Assembly (NCBI RefSeq): GCF_030704535.1
Contig: NC_081815.1
Location: forward strand, 573,001-637,000
Source of the DNA: Vitis vinifera
Taxonomy: Eukaryota; Streptophyta; Magnoliopsida; Vitales; Vitaceae
Direction of reading: 5' to 3'
DNA length: 64,000 nt
A program made the position numbers and the translations under genes. Positions 27,843 through 39,530 of the stretch are shown piece after piece (position 1 is the stretch's first letter; each line of letters begins with the position of its first letter). A model generated the notes under the pieces. It had not been told where the DNA came from and made no database searches. It was given only the letters and a program-made list of their open reading frames with translations.

Positions 27843-30800
27843 GTCATTCCAGATAGCAAGCACAATAATAATGGGGCTTTTCGACTAGTAGAACTCCATC
27901 AAATGCCAAGCAAAAGCCAGAAAACACTTTAAAATAACATTTATCTACAAAGAATCCAATTTCGAGCAAAGAATAAACAAATTTCTCTACATAACAAACC
28001 CATTCATCCTGTGTCAAACAGATAGAACATAAGACATTTCAAAAGCATAACGTATCACTTATTATTATTTATTATCATTATTTGATAGGCTAAAAGCATA
28101 GGGTATTATTGTCATATATATATATAGAAACATTTGAAATATTTAAAAACTAATAAAGAAACATTAGCAGAATTCAGGGCAAGTCAAAATTGGTAAACCA
28201 AACTCCACATCTTCTCAACCTAAGTCCTGAATGTCCTCTTCACACAAACAACACTGGCTTAAAATTCCAGTCACCATGTAAAAGGAAAATATCAAATAGA
28301 AAGAAAGTAACTACCCTTCCTTTTAAGACAATGGAATTTTTCACACGTAGGTCCTGCCACAGTTTGAGTACCCCAGAAGCCAGGAAGATGATTGGTTCAT
28401 TTGCAACAAATGAAGGAAGAAAAGTACCAACCTTGTAAATAGATAAATTCCCTCTTTTCCCAACATGTATAAGAATTATGGAGAGAAAAGTAGTAATAAT
28501 AATTATCTAATCACTTTATGTCCTGTGGTCCATAGCTAAAGTAATTTGGCCCTAATCAACAATGCCCTAGCTCAAGGCACTTTGTAGATAATTGTTAACA
28601 TAAACATAGGATTTTGGGGCATTTTTCCAACTTGGAAAATGTGGAGCATATGAAAAATCGATCAAAAAAAGAAAGAGCAAGAGTGCATTCTGAATATGTT
28701 TCATTTTGTTTTTAACTTACGGTTATTACTATTAGAAAAGGATGACTATGCCAAACACTAGGAGTTTTAGGCACATTTTCAGGAAACTACTCATTTCCCT
28801 AGTCTCAAACAATGCAAAATCTAAATTTCAACACGATGATATCTTTTCTCAGCAACTAAAAGAATAAGAACAAATAATCAATAATAGTCCAACATAGAAA
28901 AAAGGTGGGTGTGGAGCGGGTGGGGAGGGGGAAGGGGAAGGATTTCAAGGCTCAATCAGAAATTTGGATATCTAATGGTTGATCCTGTACCATTGCAAGT
29001 ATGACACACACCAGACAAAGCTGTTCCAATGAAAGAGAGAATAAACTCAGATTTTCTTTTCAGTTAGTGTGTTGTATATATACATTTTATCTAAACAATA
29101 AACTGAATCCATTTCTCTTTTGCTTTTTCCCCTCTTAATCTAAAAAAAAATAATCTATTTCTTTTAAACAATAAAAGAATCCTTTTTTCCGTATGTACCT
29201 TTCCAGCCATGTGTGATAACTAATCAGATAAGTGAACATCACATAATACCATTAGCTATATAATGAATTACCACTAACAAATCAATTTGATTGGATATTG
29301 GTAGTCCAATGGTTTTTGTTAGATTCTTTGGAGAGTGAACAAACTTTAAGAAAGGTCAAAAAAAGAGTAGGCAAATTAAAAGGGCTGGTATGCTTCAGAT
29401 GATCTAGATATGGCCAGATGTTATCAGCAAATGAAAGAAACCTCAGTAATGAAGGGAAGCCTAATACCATCACAAGCCCTCTTTCTTCTTGGTCCCCTAT
29501 CCTCTGGGATGGGGTGGGGTGGTGCTGGGTTGAATGTTAAGTAATGATCTCTCCATTAATCTCTCCCCATACTAATGAAACCTCCTTTAGCCCATGACAC
29601 AGTATTTGTTGTCTGCACCTCCCTAAACTAAGAGGGATGGCATCAGGTCCACCACAAAAAGTACACAGTCAACTGCATTGCTGTTTAACTACACAGGTCA
29701 AAGTTCACCAGCTTCATTTTGTTATCTATGACCTATCGCCTATGCATAGAACCAAACACCAAATCGGTCCTGATGGTAGAATCATAATGCCAAAATTCAC
29801 CTCGATTTGATGATCCAAACTTTCATTCAGTCAAAATGAAGAACACCTGGGAGCATAAAAATAGTATGCACAGTCAAATAGTTAAAACTCATTTGATCAA
29901 GTTGGTTCACGGTAAACATGATGAACTCCATATGATCCATCATATGGCAGGTCCTAATATTTTTAGTTGCTGACATGTGATACGGTACTGAATTAGGAGA
30001 TAAAAGTTTTAAAGAAAACCACTCTCCAGCAACAATCTCATCAGTAGAGTTTCAATTTTCCCAACATATTGAACATTACTTACAAAACAACAAGACAATC
30101 TCCAGTAACCGTAATTAAACAAATAAAAATAAAAATGTGCAAGCACAGGCAACAAGAGGGGATAATCCAGCTCAATGAATACATGGAAAAGATATTTTCC
30201 CTATTTGTGAATCATGGAAATACAAATTAAAAATCAACTGGGGTTACTGATGACACCTGTGTGTTCTCTGGAACTAATTGATGGCCTGAAAACTAATTCA
30301 CAGAGGTGACAGCAAAGATACCTCACTCAAATTTGATGAAGTAATGTTTTAGTACTCCACGAGTGATAGCTCCTAAAGGGCATCCAAACACACATAGCTT
30401 CAAAATTGATACATCCAATACAATGCCTCACTTCATATCCTGCATCACAGATCCAAAAATAGACCAACTTATGACATGAATAAACCATTGATTGCTCTCA
30501 TTTCCAAACAAAATCTGATTTATTATTGTAGAGAAATGGATACATAGAAAGCACAAAGCTTCAGCAATTATGAGAATATATCAAGAAATTATAATAGACA
30601 ATACCAAACAGCTGAGCAGGGGCATAATAAGCCAAGCCAAGTATTCTGCAATTCAAACTTGGTTTATTTGAGTTTGAATTGAGCTCTAAACAAGCTTGAG
30701 CTTGGCCCAGGCTGAATCAACCTGACAAAGTTCATTTTGGGTCAAGTAAGGTTTTTTGAGGCCCATGTATTTTTATGAACCTATCCAAGCTTATTATTTA

Positions 30801-31421
30801 GCCTAATCCAACAGTCAGATCCATTTCAAATCCAACACCAATAGCCATATGAATTAGACACATTTCCTTTCACTTGGTAACTGTGATTGTAAAAGCTAAC
30901 CCAATTCCTCATGATTCATTATGAGCTTTATTACATGGCCACTTTCTTAAATATGTTTTCGGCTTGTTTCTAGGGGTCAGAATTCTAGCTGCATGCTCCT
31001 AACTCAAACTTGATTTCTTAAACAATTAAAGTTTAGGATGGCTTGTTTAGAAGATGAACAAGCTTACATAAGGACACTAACAGGCTGCACCAAAGACGAT
31101 CATTTTTACCAGTCCAATCAGCCTCTTTGATGCCTCAGCAATATAGTATCCAGCCCATGGACGTGCAATATGGTATCCAGCCCATGGATGTGACATATAG
31201 GACACATTAAGATGAACTGGGGAGGCTAGGATCTTCCATATAGTAATGCATTAGAAATCTGCTGCTATCATTGCAGTAAGACGGTCAATGTTTTTGCTAC
31301 TTTACGTGTCTGTAGCATATTGATATTAAGCGATGCAGCTTAACCATAAAAAAAATGCACTAAGGAAGACATCAGAAGCAAGTGTATGGGTATTTCATTG
31401 TGCATCTTGAGTCTGCTCACC

Positions 31422-33473
31422 TCAATATATAGATTGTGACGTTTGAGAGTGTTGCTCCTCGATTAAAGTTTGAACTCTCTGCAGTGAACACCACATACAT
31501 GTTCCACAGTTAGAGACATTACCCATGACAAATTCTTTTTTCCACGATAAAAAGTATTGTTGCCTTTCTACCTTTACAGAGCTTTCAACCTCCTCTAGTT
31601 TTTGTAAGATCATAAGCTCCCCTGAAGGAGGAAAAGAGTCATGTCTAAGAGATTTTGATGGTGACATCTGCAATCATAAAAGGAGGAAAATTATAAAACC
31701 AAATATGAGAGAAAGAGAGAGAGAGAGAGAACTCCAAAGGACAAACTTCTTCCTGGTTGTGTAGAAAATGACAAAGCGAACTAAAAGAGCTAAAGCATCA
31801 ATAAATTATTTAAGAAAATTTTCAAGAACTCAAACTGACTGGGGGTTCAATTTTTGTACTAATGTTTTGACATACCCATGCAGTAGATGAACGACCTATC
31901 CTCAAACTTGGAACATCTTCAATTGCAGAAACTTGCCTGGAGAGAACATCACTTCTTATATCTGAAAGTCGTGCTAGAACAGCCTAAAAAGGCATCGGTA
32001 TTAACTAAATAAATCAATTTCCTTTAATGTGATGTCACAGATAAGAAACATGATCTGATAATAAGGAGTACCTTCCTAAAAGCACCTGGATATGCAACTC
32101 CTTGAATTTGAACATCATCACTTGGTGGTCTTCTCACACCCTCATTCTCAATTCTAATAGAGTATACACCAAAAAGGGACTGCAAATATCCTGAGAATAA
32201 CAATAAGTGCTTCCTAAATATTATGAGGATTAAGGTAGTAATTGAGAATTGGAATTTTAATTAGGTAAGGGGAAGCAGAAATTGTCTGCAGCAAGAAGGA
32301 AGAATAGCATGATATCAAAAGTTGCATGGTTTAATATAGCAGGGAATTCATTCAATCCTTTTTGATTGCCCAAGTTGCACTAAATGCAGTGTCAATGACA
32401 TGTAGGTCCAGATTAGCCCATTATATGTATTAAAATAGAACTCAAAACATCCCAGGCCAACCTGATCCACAATATTTTGCTGGAAAATCAAGCAGCTTGG
32501 CCTTTATATAAAGATATAAGAAACAACAGCTTAGAAATTTTACAGGTACTGTGGATAGTGGAAAGGATTCATGCTAACACTTTTTACCTTGTTCAATTAC
32601 AACATCAGCAACTGAAGGCAATAGAACGTGCTTCTCTTTCTTCAGTACTCCAAAACATGGGAATGGTACTGGTTTTCTATACTGAGCAAACAGACAGTGT
32701 GTTACTGAAATGTATAAGTACATGACTTGCATAATCTAATGTGACATTTAGAGCATTATCTGTGTTGTATGCAGGAGAATACAACAATGCATTAGCAACC
32801 ATTTATTAGACCAATAAAATATTAAGGCAAAGGGCTTAGAAAACTTGTCAGCAGCTTCAACCAACAAAAAATAAACTACTTAAGAAGTTTCACTTCCAAT
32901 CTTAAAACTAAAACCAATACCAATATTTATGAACCAGTGGATTTTGGACTGAATTCTAATCATACAGATTCCAAATTCACATAAACAATGCCAAAGCAAA
33001 ACCAAAATTTTCAAACCACACGAAATTGAATATCCGAATTAAACCCAACCCTCCCCAATTAAGCATGTTATGATCGAAAATGGGCACACACAAAACAATT
33101 TAGTAAACACAACACAGAGCTTGCTGAAAGAAAAAGATGAAACTTGCAATGCTTGCAGATTTACCTTGTAGACTATGGCATTAGGTGTGACATATAGCCT
33201 TCTCGACCGAATATCCTTCCGCAATATATGTCTACGTACTGGTAGATAAAGCAACATGAACAATCCAATTCCCCAAGCTAAAATTAGAAGCAACGAGTAT
33301 AGAACCCATTGAGCTGTTTGATACTTCACAAAATTATCTTCCATCTCTTTGAAAGAGGCTGTATATAGGACTGTTTCATCTTCAGCTCCAGTATCTTCAT
33401 CATGAGAACCAGGTTTGGACAATAGGCCTCTCTCCAAGAGGTTCATTTGTGCGGCTCCGTCTCCAGATCCCAT
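31422..33473 (-). CDS. Uncharacterised membrane protein with bacterial-PH-like domain
   Basis: Six coding exons on the minus strand: 33473-33165, 32681-32588, 32190-32072, 31983-31876, 31667-31572, 31478-31422. All phases close to 260 residues. Residues 1-50 are acidic. A hydrophobic segment at about 56-78 (WVLYSLLLILAWGIGLFMLL) is a single membrane anchor, followed by basic residues. Residues 90-165 read like a bacterial PH (YdbS/YvbT-type, bPH_2) strand set: a 'RRLYVTPNAIVYK' start, then 'VLLPSVADVVIEQG' and 'LFGVYSIRIENEG'. The C-terminal part is Ser-rich with a short coiled-coil-like helix (LMILQKLEEVESSVKRVQTL). I do not know a function; the PH-like call is inference from pattern. Likely non-coding 5' exons end at 34078 and span 33714-33666. 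Joining these upstream does not extend the reading frame, so I start at 33473, immediately after a CAG acceptor. Confidence 0.85.
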
Positions 33474-34260
33474 CTGCAGTTAAAACTGTTGAACCAAACC
33501 GCTTAAAAGCTCAATGCAACAAATTATTGCTTAATTGGCCAATAAAAATGCTATATATGAAGTTTTCGTTGCAGAAGAAAATGTAAGAGAACACATTTAA
33601 ATAAAACTTTTGAATCTTGAACTCCCCATTACTTGAGACAAGATGAAGCAGAGACCTCCACTTACCTGTCCCTGATGAAAATACTTCACTTAATTGAATT
33701 GAGTTTGTCGTTCCCTGAAAAACCGAATCAACATCATACAGGATTATTTTCATTTAATTCCCTCGGTTTTCTCAGCAACCAAAATCCAAAAAAGAAAAAG
33801 AAAAGAAAAGAAAAAAGTGCTAGTCCGCTGCCCTAATTTTCCGATTGAAATGCTAATATTGCCTAATCCCCAATCTCTTAGATTCATAAAAGCTTGAAGA
33901 GCCATAAAATCGCATTACGAATTCATTTTCGTTAAGCTCTTTCGAATACTAGTCCATAAACAAGATTTAAAAAAAGAAAAAAATATAAATAAAATAATGC
34001 CAGTTTCCAATCGTTCGTACAGTCAATAACGTAGAAAGAAGAAACCAAGAGCTTCAAAGAACAAAATAAGAACTTACCGATTCGGAATTTGAACTCTTCG
34101 CCAATGAAAGTTCAGAGATTGAAGCTGTTATCCCCTCTTTCCGAATTTTCAAGCGCCGGTAGAGGCTTGCACTAACGTGCGCCACTTCCCAAAGCCAGGG
34201 CTTTGAGGAGACCTTGATAACATGTAGCGGCGGCACACCAAAAGTCTCTGTTCTCCACAA
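33474..34260 (-). other. 5' UTR exons and introns of the membrane-protein gene (inferred)
   Basis: A strong donor (TCG|GTAAGT) ends an upstream exon at 34078. A 49-base exon, 33714-33666, is bounded by TTTCAG and ACAG|GTAAG. The third exon begins at the CAG directly before the ATG at 33473. Splicing all three shifts the frame relative to the upstream open frame, so these exons are best read as untranslated. The 5' end near 34200-34260 is a guess. Confidence 0.5.
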
Positions 34261-34559
34261 TCAAGGCCGTCGATATTAAACGACCGCGATGGTGATCACG
34301 AAGTTGGCTCGCGCAAATTGATGTATCTCTGAGGGTGCACCGCAGTCAGCAGGCTCGAGCACACGGGAATATTTAGATGCAACGAATTCAAGAAAAAGAC
34401 GAGTAGGTGCTGGGATAGTTTGGTAATGGAACTTCCAGGGGTCCTGTGGCATAGTGGAAATAGTCAAATACTCAAATTCCCTCTTCATTCCCCGCAATTT
34501 AAATTGTACGATCGATGCCATACTCGCGATCACGCTCGGTCTCAAATGCCCTAGTCGAT

Positions 34560-35105
34560 TTAAAAAAAAATAAGTCGAGTAAAACTTAATACTTACTTTA
34601 AATTAATTTTAAGTTAAATTATTTGTAGGTTATTGATTTAAAACTTAATACTTATTTTTTTCACTTTAAATATAATGATTATTTGATAAAATTAACTTAA
34701 ATTTTAGTTTAAATCATAAAATTGACACATTTATTATTATTCATTTTAACTAATATTTATCCTAATTAATTCTAATTGACATTTATTTTAGATAAATTTA
34801 TTTATAAAACATTCCGTTTTAAAATATTATAGATGCATAAATAACCATCAAATATTTATTATAAAAAATAAGTAATGAATGTGAAATTATAAGTTTAAAA
34901 TATATTTTTACTAATATTGACAAATAAGACAAAAATAACTTAAAATTAATAATAAGTTAATTATTTTGATTTAATACTTGAATTTAAAAATAACTTTAAA
35001 TTATAGTATTAATTTTTTTTATCAAATATATTTAATCTACTTAATAACTTAAATTAAATTATAAAGTCATATTAAGTTATTAAGTCGATTTATCAAACAC
35101 CTTCT
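34560..35105. mobile_element. AT-rich palindromic MITE-like element
   Basis: The segment opens with 'taagtcgagtaaaacttaatactta'-type sequence (in parts) and ends with 'ttaagttattaagtcgatttatcaaacacc'-type sequence. The arms are roughly inverted copies built on 'acttaataactta' and 'taagtcga' motifs. A related arrangement, including the 'ggtatttgataaatca' end, occurs near 55995-56280. There is no open frame, and the target duplication is not resolved. Confidence 0.35.
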
Positions 35106-35692
35106 TATTATAATTGAAAAACAATATAAGTTTATTGTAATTGAAAATTAAAATATAAAGCAATATGATAAATGATATCAATTTCATTGTAGCATCTATA
35201 TATTGTGATTCATGGTATTTTGTACTCAAATTTATTGTCATTAATAAATGTAATATATTTTGTACTAAAGTTCATAGCCATTATTCTACATCTTTCTTAA
35301 TTCTTTTTTTATTTATAATTATCTCGGTTAGTTATGCCTATTCCTCTTTATTTTTATATTTGTTTCATATATGTATATCATGATCTAACCATCTATATTT
35401 TATTGTATACTTCCAACCGTCTTTGATTGTATATACATCAATTTAAAACCCTAAGATTTTTTGAAAAATAAACATAATAAATTCTTGAAATTTTCTCCTA
35501 TCTTTCACGTTTAGTTATCAAAAAGCATTTTTTTCTACATCACGCAATATAATTTTATAATATACATTATCTATTCATAAATCAAATATAACTCATAGTT
35601 TTGCACAAGTATGCCATGCTTGTCTACGAGACATAATAATTATTTCCCAAACAAAATAGTATAATAAGTTTTATCACATCCTAAATTGAGGC

Positions 35693-35697
35693 GATAT
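35693..35697. repeat. Target-site duplication, left copy
   Basis: GATAT directly precedes the left LTR and matches 39907-39911 after the right LTR. Five bases is the usual copia duplication length, and the perfect match supports one intact insertion event. Confidence 0.9.
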
Positions 35698-36073
35698 TGA
35701 AGAATTTGAAGAAAAATATGAAGAATTTGAAACCAAAATATAGAGGAACACCTCAATTCATTCTGTGATCCCTTTTTTTTTTTTACAATGAATGAAAGCA
35801 TAAATAAATAGCTTACGGATATGAGACAATTCCGGAATAGAATTTCCCTTACATGGAAAGTGAATAAACTCTTACATGGGAAGTGAATAAACTACTCTTA
35901 CATGGAAAGTGAATAAACTACCTTGCTAGAATTACTCCTAAATATATAAACTACTCTTACATGGAAAGTGAATAAACTACCTTGCTAGAATTACTCATAA
36001 ATCAATTATAATAAAGGTTGTACATTACACTAATTAGGGAAGTAAATAGAGGATGCTGGCTTGATTTCCAACA
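35698..36073 (-). repeat. 3' LTR of the copia element
   Basis: 376 bases, matching 39531-39906 with about four substitutions. It contains four copies of a 23-base unit (starts 35848, 35871, 35897, 35956), the last two inside a larger duplicated block with a 59-base period, plus a 12-T run (element-strand A run). Confidence 0.95.
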
Positions 36074-36080
36074 CTCCCCC
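36074..36080 (-). other. Polypurine tract of the copia element
   Basis: On the element strand GGGGGAG lies immediately upstream of the 3' LTR and follows directly after the pol stop codon (TGA, 36083-36081). Position and composition fit the plus-strand primer site. Confidence 0.85.
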
Positions 36081-39000
36081 TCAAGCCGCGTTGTAGATGT
36101 TGATCATTCCAAGTTTTTCTGTCAGATCTTCGAAGTTAACTCGAGCAAGAGCTTTTGTGAGAATGTCAGCCGTTTGACAGTTTGTCGGAGTGTAGCTGAC
36201 TTTGAAAACTCCTTCTTCAATCTTTTCCTTGATAAAGTGTCGATCTATCTCCACGTGCTTAGTTCGATCATGATGAACCGGATTCTTAGCGATACTGATG
36301 GCAGCTTGATTGTCGCAGTATAACACCATGGGATGCTTCAATGGAACCCGTAATTCTTCTAACAGCCTGTTCAACCAGATTCCCTCGCAGATACCTTGTG
36401 CCATAGCACGAAATTCTGCCTCAGCACTGCTACGGGCTACCACTGACTGTTTCTTGCTTCGCCATGTAACCAAGTTCCCCCAGACAAATGAACAATAGCC
36501 CGAAGTTGATCTCCGATCAGTCACTGAACCTGCCCAATCTGCATCTGAAAAAATCTCAATCTCTTTATTTGTTGTTCTTTGAAAGAAGAGACCCTTTCCC
36601 GGTGTCATCTTGAGGTATCTCAATATTCTGATTACAGCAGTCATGTGTTTTTCGGTTGGATTATTCATGAATTGACTTACCACACTAACGGAGAAGCCGA
36701 TGTCTGGCCTTGTATGAGAAAGATAGATGAGTTTCCCCACAAGACGTTGATATCTTCCTTTATCAACTGGCGCACTTCTATCACTTTCTTCCAGTTTGAC
36801 AGTTGTATCCATAGGTGTTTCTGCCGGCTTGCATCCTAGCATTCCTGTTTCATTCAATAAGTCCAGAACGTATTTGCGTTGTGAGACTGCTATACCTTTC
36901 TTTGACCTAGCAATCTCCATTCCGAGAAAGTACTTGAGGTTTCCAAGATCCTTGATCTCAAATTCCTTTGTCAGTAATTTTTTAAGTAAGTCAATTTTCT
37001 CTTCATGATCACCTGTCAAAATTATGTCGTCCACATATACAATGATAATTGCCAGTTTCCCTTCTGGGAAGTGTTTCACAAATAATGTGTGATCGGATTG
37101 ACATTGAACGAATCCGTACCCTTTCACTACCTTAGTGAACCGTTCAAACCAGGCCCTAGGAGATTGTTTGAGACCATACAATGATTTTCGAAGTCTGCAA
37201 ACCTTGTTGAAATTTGATGTCGTCTCAAGTCCAGCAGGAATGTCCATGTAAACTTCTTCCTCTAAGTCACCATTGAGGAAGGCATTCTTCACATCAAGTT
37301 GGTGAAGAGACCAATCGAGATTAGCTGCCAAGGATAAAAGTACACGAACAGTATTGAGCTTGGCAACTGGAGCAAAAGTTTCTTGATAGTCAATGCCATG
37401 AGATTGGGTGAATCCTTTGGCAACCAACCGTGCCTTATACCTGTCCACATTACCATCTGCCTTGTACTTTACTGTGACAATCCACTTACACCCAACTGGT
37501 TTCTTACCTCTTAGGAGGTCAGTAATTTCCCACGTACCATTCTTTTCCAGCGCCCGAACTTCCTCATCGACTGCCGCCTTCCACTTAGGATACTTGAAAG
37601 CTTCCTGAATATTCTGAGGAACTTGTATCTCTGTGATGCTAGAAGTGAATGCACGAAACGTAGGTGATAGCTTATCATAAGAAATAAAATTTCCAATGGG
37701 ATGCTGAGTGCATGATCTAACTCCTTTCCTCCAAGCTATGGGCATATTAAGAATATCATTTTCTAACTCGGAATCAACAGTACCATCAGGAGCGTTGTTA
37801 CCTGGAAGTTTGCTTGGATTAGGACCCGGTTCTGCCTCATGGGTTTGTTGAGAAAGTGCTCTTTCCTCTGTTTCCTCTTGGATGTGCTCCTTATCCCACA
37901 AGTCAACAATGGACTCGGGTTGATTAAATGACTCTGGAGGAATGTGATTTTCAGTGGTGATGGGTGACTCACTGAATGACTCAAGATCCCAAAATTGATA
38001 TTCCTGAGTTGAATTCTCCCCCTGAATATCGTTTTTGGGATAGTAAGGCTGGGTTTCAAAAAAGGTGACATCCATTGAATTGTAGAATTTTCTTGTGACC
38101 GGAGAGTAACACTTATACCCTTTTTGATTTGAAGAATACCCAAGAAAGATGCACTTGAGTGACCTAAGATCAAGTTTACTTCTATGTTGTTGATTGATAT
38201 GAACAAAGACAGAGCACCCGAAAATTTTGGGTGGGACGGTGGAGATGAGACGAGTAGTCGGAAAGGATTTTAGGAGTGTTTGACAAGGTGTTTGGAATTT
38301 TAGTACCCTAGACGGCATCCTATTGATGAGGTAGGCTGCCGTAAGGACAGCTTGCCCCCATAATAATTTTGGAACATTCATGGAGAACATTAGTGATCTA
38401 GCCACCTCTAACACATGCCTATTTTTCCTTTCAGCGATTCCATTTTGTTGTGGGGTATCAACACATGAACTTAAGTGAACTATCCCTTCTTGTGCTAGAA
38501 ATTCTCCTAGAATGGAGTTGAAATAATCCCTAGCATTATCAGACTTTAGAATTTGTATTTTTGACTGGAATTGGGTCTGAATCATATTTTTAAAATTTTT
38601 GAAAATTTGACTCGTTTCAGATTTTTCTTTCATGAGGAATACCCAAGTTAATCTAGTGTGATCATCTATGAATGAGACAAACCACTTAGTACCAGTTACA
38701 TTTTTTATTCTTGACGGACCCCAGATATCGCTATGAATCATTGAGAATGGACTAGACTCTTTATAGGGTTGAATGGGAAAATGAGACCGGACTTGCTTTG
38801 ATAATTGACAGATTTCACACTCAAAGGATTTTGGATTTTTATTAAATAATGAAGGAAATAAATGCTTGAGATACATAACATTTGGATGACCTAAGCGATA
38901 GTGCCACAACCTAATTGCACTATCGTTATTTTGACATGAAACCGAAAAAGAATTACTACCAACTGTCATTTGAGGTTGTTCTTGTGGATCGTGGCGCTCC

Positions 39001-39485
39001 TTAAGGATGTAGAGTCCAGAGCATTCCTCAGCATTGCCAATCGTCTTCCCCAAATCCAAATCTTGAAATTCACAGTGAGTGGAGGAAAAATTAGTAATAC
39101 ACCTCTTTTCCTTAGTGAGTTTACTAATTGACAATAGATTACAGTCCAATTTAGGAACAAGGAAAACAGAGTTGAGAGTAAGATCCCTTGATAGCACAAC
39201 TGAACCTGTTCCGGCAACCTTTGATAGTGAACCATCTGCTATTCGGACTGTTAAATTATTTGGACATGAGCTATATGTATCAAAAATTGTCGCATCTCCC
39301 GTCATATGATTAGATGCTCCTGAGTCCACTATCCAAGGTTTTTTACGTTTCTTACCAGCAGTGAAGGCACTCAAAAAATTACCTTTGTGAGCCAAGGTTC
39401 CGAAACCAATGACCTGGTTGGAAGATGAGCCAGTTTGTGACTGTACTGACAAAAGAGGAGATAGTAGTTTCTGAAGCATCTCCAT
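36081..39485 (-). CDS. Copia pol polyprotein (protease, integrase, RT, RNase H)
   Basis: A single uninterrupted frame of 1134 residues from the first ATG (39485). The same frame stays open upstream through the primer-binding site into the LTR, but without an ATG. Visible in order: a Ser-rich gag-like tail; protease DSGA at about residue 54; the integrase zinc-binding H-H-C-C region ending CEICQLSKQ; the integrase core with HSDIWGP, KSDN and QQNGIAERKNRH, supplying D, D and E; a copia-type 'FGCSVFVH' linker; reverse transcriptase with LDVKNAFLNG and YVDDIILTG; RNase H with FSDADWAG, SSAEAEFRA and YCDNQAAI. I see no stop or frameshift, so pol looks potentially functional. With gag lost, the element could not build its own particle and would need gag in trans. 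The usual copia fusion of gag and pol is therefore broken at the gag side only. Confidence 0.95.
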   Translation of the reverse strand: MEMLQKLLSPLLSVQSQTGSSSNQVIGFGTLAHKGNFLSAFTAGKKRKKPWIVDSGASNHMTGDATIFDTYSSCPNNLTVRIADGSLSKVAGTGSVVLSRDLTLNSVFLVPKLDCNLLSISKLTKEKRCITNFSSTHCEFQDLDLGKTIGNAEECSGLYILKERHDPQEQPQMTVGSNSFSVSCQNNDSAIRLWHYRLGHPNVMYLKHLFPSLFNKNPKSFECEICQLSKQVRSHFPIQPYKESSPFSMIHSDIWGPSRIKNVTGTKWFVSFIDDHTRLTWVFLMKEKSETSQIFKNFKNMIQTQFQSKIQILKSDNARDYFNSILGEFLAQEGIVHLSSCVDTPQQNGIAERKNRHVLEVARSLMFSMNVPKLLWGQAVLTAAYLINRMPSRVLKFQTPCQTLLKSFPTTRLISTVPPKIFGCSVFVHINQQHRSKLDLRSLKCIFLGYSSNQKGYKCYSPVTRKFYNSMDVTFFETQPYYPKNDIQGENSTQEYQFWDLESFSESPITTENHIPPESFNQPESIVDLWDKEHIQEETEERALSQQTHEAEPGPNPSKLPGNNAPDGTVDSELENDILNMPIAWRKGVRSCTQHPIGNFISYDKLSPTFRAFTSSITEIQVPQNIQEAFKYPKWKAAVDEEVRALEKNGTWEITDLLRGKKPVGCKWIVTVKYKADGNVDRYKARLVAKGFTQSHGIDYQETFAPVAKLNTVRVLLSLAANLDWSLHQLDVKNAFLNGDLEEEVYMDIPAGLETTSNFNKVCRLRKSLYGLKQSPRAWFERFTKVVKGYGFVQCQSDHTLFVKHFPEGKLAIIIVYVDDIILTGDHEEKIDLLKKLLTKEFEIKDLGNLKYFLGMEIARSKKGIAVSQRKYVLDLLNETGMLGCKPAETPMDTTVKLEESDRSAPVDKGRYQRLVGKLIYLSHTRPDIGFSVSVVSQFMNNPTEKHMTAVIRILRYLKMTPGKGLFFQRTTNKEIEIFSDADWAGSVTDRRSTSGYCSFVWGNLVTWRSKKQSVVARSSAEAEFRAMAQGICEGIWLNRLLEELRVPLKHPMVLYCDNQAAISIAKNPVHHDRTKHVEIDRHFIKEKIEEGVFKVSYTPTNCQTADILTKALARVNFEDLTEKLGMINIYNAA

Positions 39486-39518
39486 TAAAGATGAAGACGA
39501 TGAGACAGGATTAAACCT

Positions 39519-39530
39519 GCTCTGATACCA
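39519..39530 (-). other. Primer-binding site, initiator tRNA-Met type
   Basis: On the element strand TGGTATCAGAGC starts at the base next to the 5' LTR. This is the classic plant copia site complementary to the 3' end of initiator tRNA-Met. Confidence 0.9.

Larger units (their letters stand above)
23120..31400. other. Long AT-rich region without a recognised gene
   Basis: No coding exon is supported by motifs or by chained splice sites. It contains a possible MITE (24130-24775), poly-A/T-rich DNA to about 26450, and from about 26700 a less AT-rich stretch that resembles downstream or intronic sequence. That stretch holds a GA microsatellite (27812-27842), two G-quadruplex-type motifs (28918-28937 and 29506-29529) and a short direct duplication (31146-31188). 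An unrecognised non-coding transcript cannot be excluded. Confidence 0.55.

Noticed and set aside
34054..34260. 68-codon minus-strand frame in the first exon of the membrane-protein gene
   Set aside because: It begins with a non-ATG codon, and splicing through the 49-base exon puts it out of frame with the conserved protein, so it is treated as 5' UTR.
37763..39309. Open frames on both strands inside the copia pol gene
   Set aside because: Shadows of the long pol frame; none carries its own motifs.
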